Assembly: GCA_009788135.1 (NCBI GenBank)
Contig: WQSA01000097.1
Coordinates: forward strand, 1,207 to 8,483
Length of the DNA stretch: 7,277 nt
Reading direction: 5' to 3'
Source: Candidatus Fibrimonadales bacterium
GTDB taxonomy: Bacteria; Fibrobacterota; Fibrobacteria; Fibrobacterales; Fibrobacteraceae
This document shows positions 7,015 to 7,277 of this stretch, in pieces; positions within the stretch are counted from its first letter, which is position 1, and every line of letters starts with the position of its first letter. The notes beneath the pieces were generated by a model. It saw nothing but the letters and a program-made list of their open reading frames with translations, was not told the DNA's origin and searched no databases. The translations under genes were made by a program, and so were the position numbers.

Positions 7015-7277
7015 TTATTTATCAATTTGTTTAGACAATAAATCACGCAGTTCTTCCAAATCGGGTAAATATAATTGGTATTTTGAAACAAACAGATTGT
7101 TGTTGTTCCCATACATAGCATATTGAACCATCACATCGTTTTTTTCTTTCGCGAGAATAATGCCTATTGGCGGGTTATCTCAATAATATGCGACCAACTT
7201 AATTTTCCAGACACTGTCTGGAAAATTGGGAATTGCGCATAAAACAAACGCATATTGAACAAATTTGATTTTGAAAA
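7015..7277 (-). pseudogene. DUF1016 / YhcG-type PDDEXK nuclease, internally deleted and frameshifted (5' end outside window)
   Basis: Two separate pieces of one family are fused here. Reading inward from base 7277, the frame gives FSKSNLFNMRLFYAQFPIF (then QTVSGKLSWSHIIEI), the N-terminal DUF1016 helical domain, and stops at TAG 7166-7164. In another frame, from 7179, come DNPPIGIILAKEKND, then VQYAMYGNNNN and FVSKYQLYLPDLEELRDLL, ending at TAA 7017-7015; this is the far C-terminus of the PDDEXK domain. In intact members, of roughly 340-380 residues, these blocks are about 200 residues apart; here they touch at about 7175-7181. The intervening part, with the ELKTG catalytic core, is gone, and the frame shifts at the junction, so no active nuclease can be made. 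YhcG-like proteins often occur near restriction-modification or defence genes. Family assignment of both pieces is strong by motif; the deletion reading follows directly from their order and frames. Confidence 0.85.
7201..7227. repeat. Perfect 13-bp inverted repeat with 1-base spacer
   Basis: Arm AATTTTCCAGACA (7201-7213) and its exact complement TGTCTGGAAAATT (7215-7227) flank a single C. The palindrome lies inside the N-terminal piece of the nuclease remnant, where it encodes the IFQTVSGKL stretch on the minus strand. It is not followed by a T-run in either direction as a classical terminator would be. It could be a dyad bound by a dimeric protein, a hairpin, or chance codon usage in a conserved segment. 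Confidence 0.8.

Noticed and set aside
6924..7121. 65-codon minus-strand frame beginning MLCMGTTTI
   Set aside because: It is out of frame with the DUF1016 C-terminal remnant, which gives a clear family match in the neighbouring frame; the end of this frame simply runs through the CTAG repeat region.
7164..7181. Frameshift in the nuclease gene as a sequencing error
   Set aside because: A single indel would restore frame but not the roughly 200 missing residues of the catalytic core, so a real internal deletion (or misassembly) is needed.

Overview
The window most likely comes from a member of the Fibrobacterota (Fibrobacter or Fibromonadales type). Three things point there. A remnant of the 'Fibrobacter succinogenes major paralogous' (FISUMP) domain lies at 2483-2659, with the typical YWWSS...LYSVRCIKN ending. 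A very large secreted C10 peptidase ends in a T9SS-like C-terminal sorting domain. A lipid A-type acyltransferase implies a Gram-negative outer membrane. The assignment rests on protein families, not on a marker gene. Almost everything is on the minus strand; only the truncated gene at the left edge is on the plus strand.

Layout from left to right: (1) 1-198, plus strand, the C-terminal end of a probable outer-membrane beta-barrel protein, whose stop overlaps the stop of the next gene tail to tail. (2) 195-890, minus, a short LpxL/HtrB-type acyltransferase. (3) 903-1409, minus, a family 6 UDG-superfamily DNA-deoxyinosine glycosylase, probably co-transcribed with (2). (4) 1483-2466, minus, a class II Fic AMP-transferase with an N-terminal inhibitory motif and a C-terminal winged helix. 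(5) 2483-2659, minus, an orphan FISUMP tail whose ATG overlaps the preceding stop as ATGA. (6) 2656-6900, minus, a 1414-residue secreted protein: signal peptide, Spi-like propeptide, C10 (streptopain-like) cysteine peptidase, two Ig-like repeats, an InlB-B-like repeat, a long FTMNGG beta-helix array containing a 348-bp tandem duplication, and a sorting domain. (7) 6901-7014, a short intergenic stretch with CTAG-rich repeats. (8) 7015-7277, minus, a DUF1016/YhcG-type PDDEXK nuclease gene broken by an internal deletion and running off the window edge.

The genes do not form one pathway. The left part holds housekeeping-type functions (envelope lipid acylation, base-excision repair). The right part looks like accessory DNA: a Fic enzyme, a decayed defence-type nuclease, an orphan paralogous-domain tail and a repeat-expanded secreted protease. 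No complete new multi-gene system is evident. The most notable objects are the repeat-built protease and the two gene remnants flanking it.
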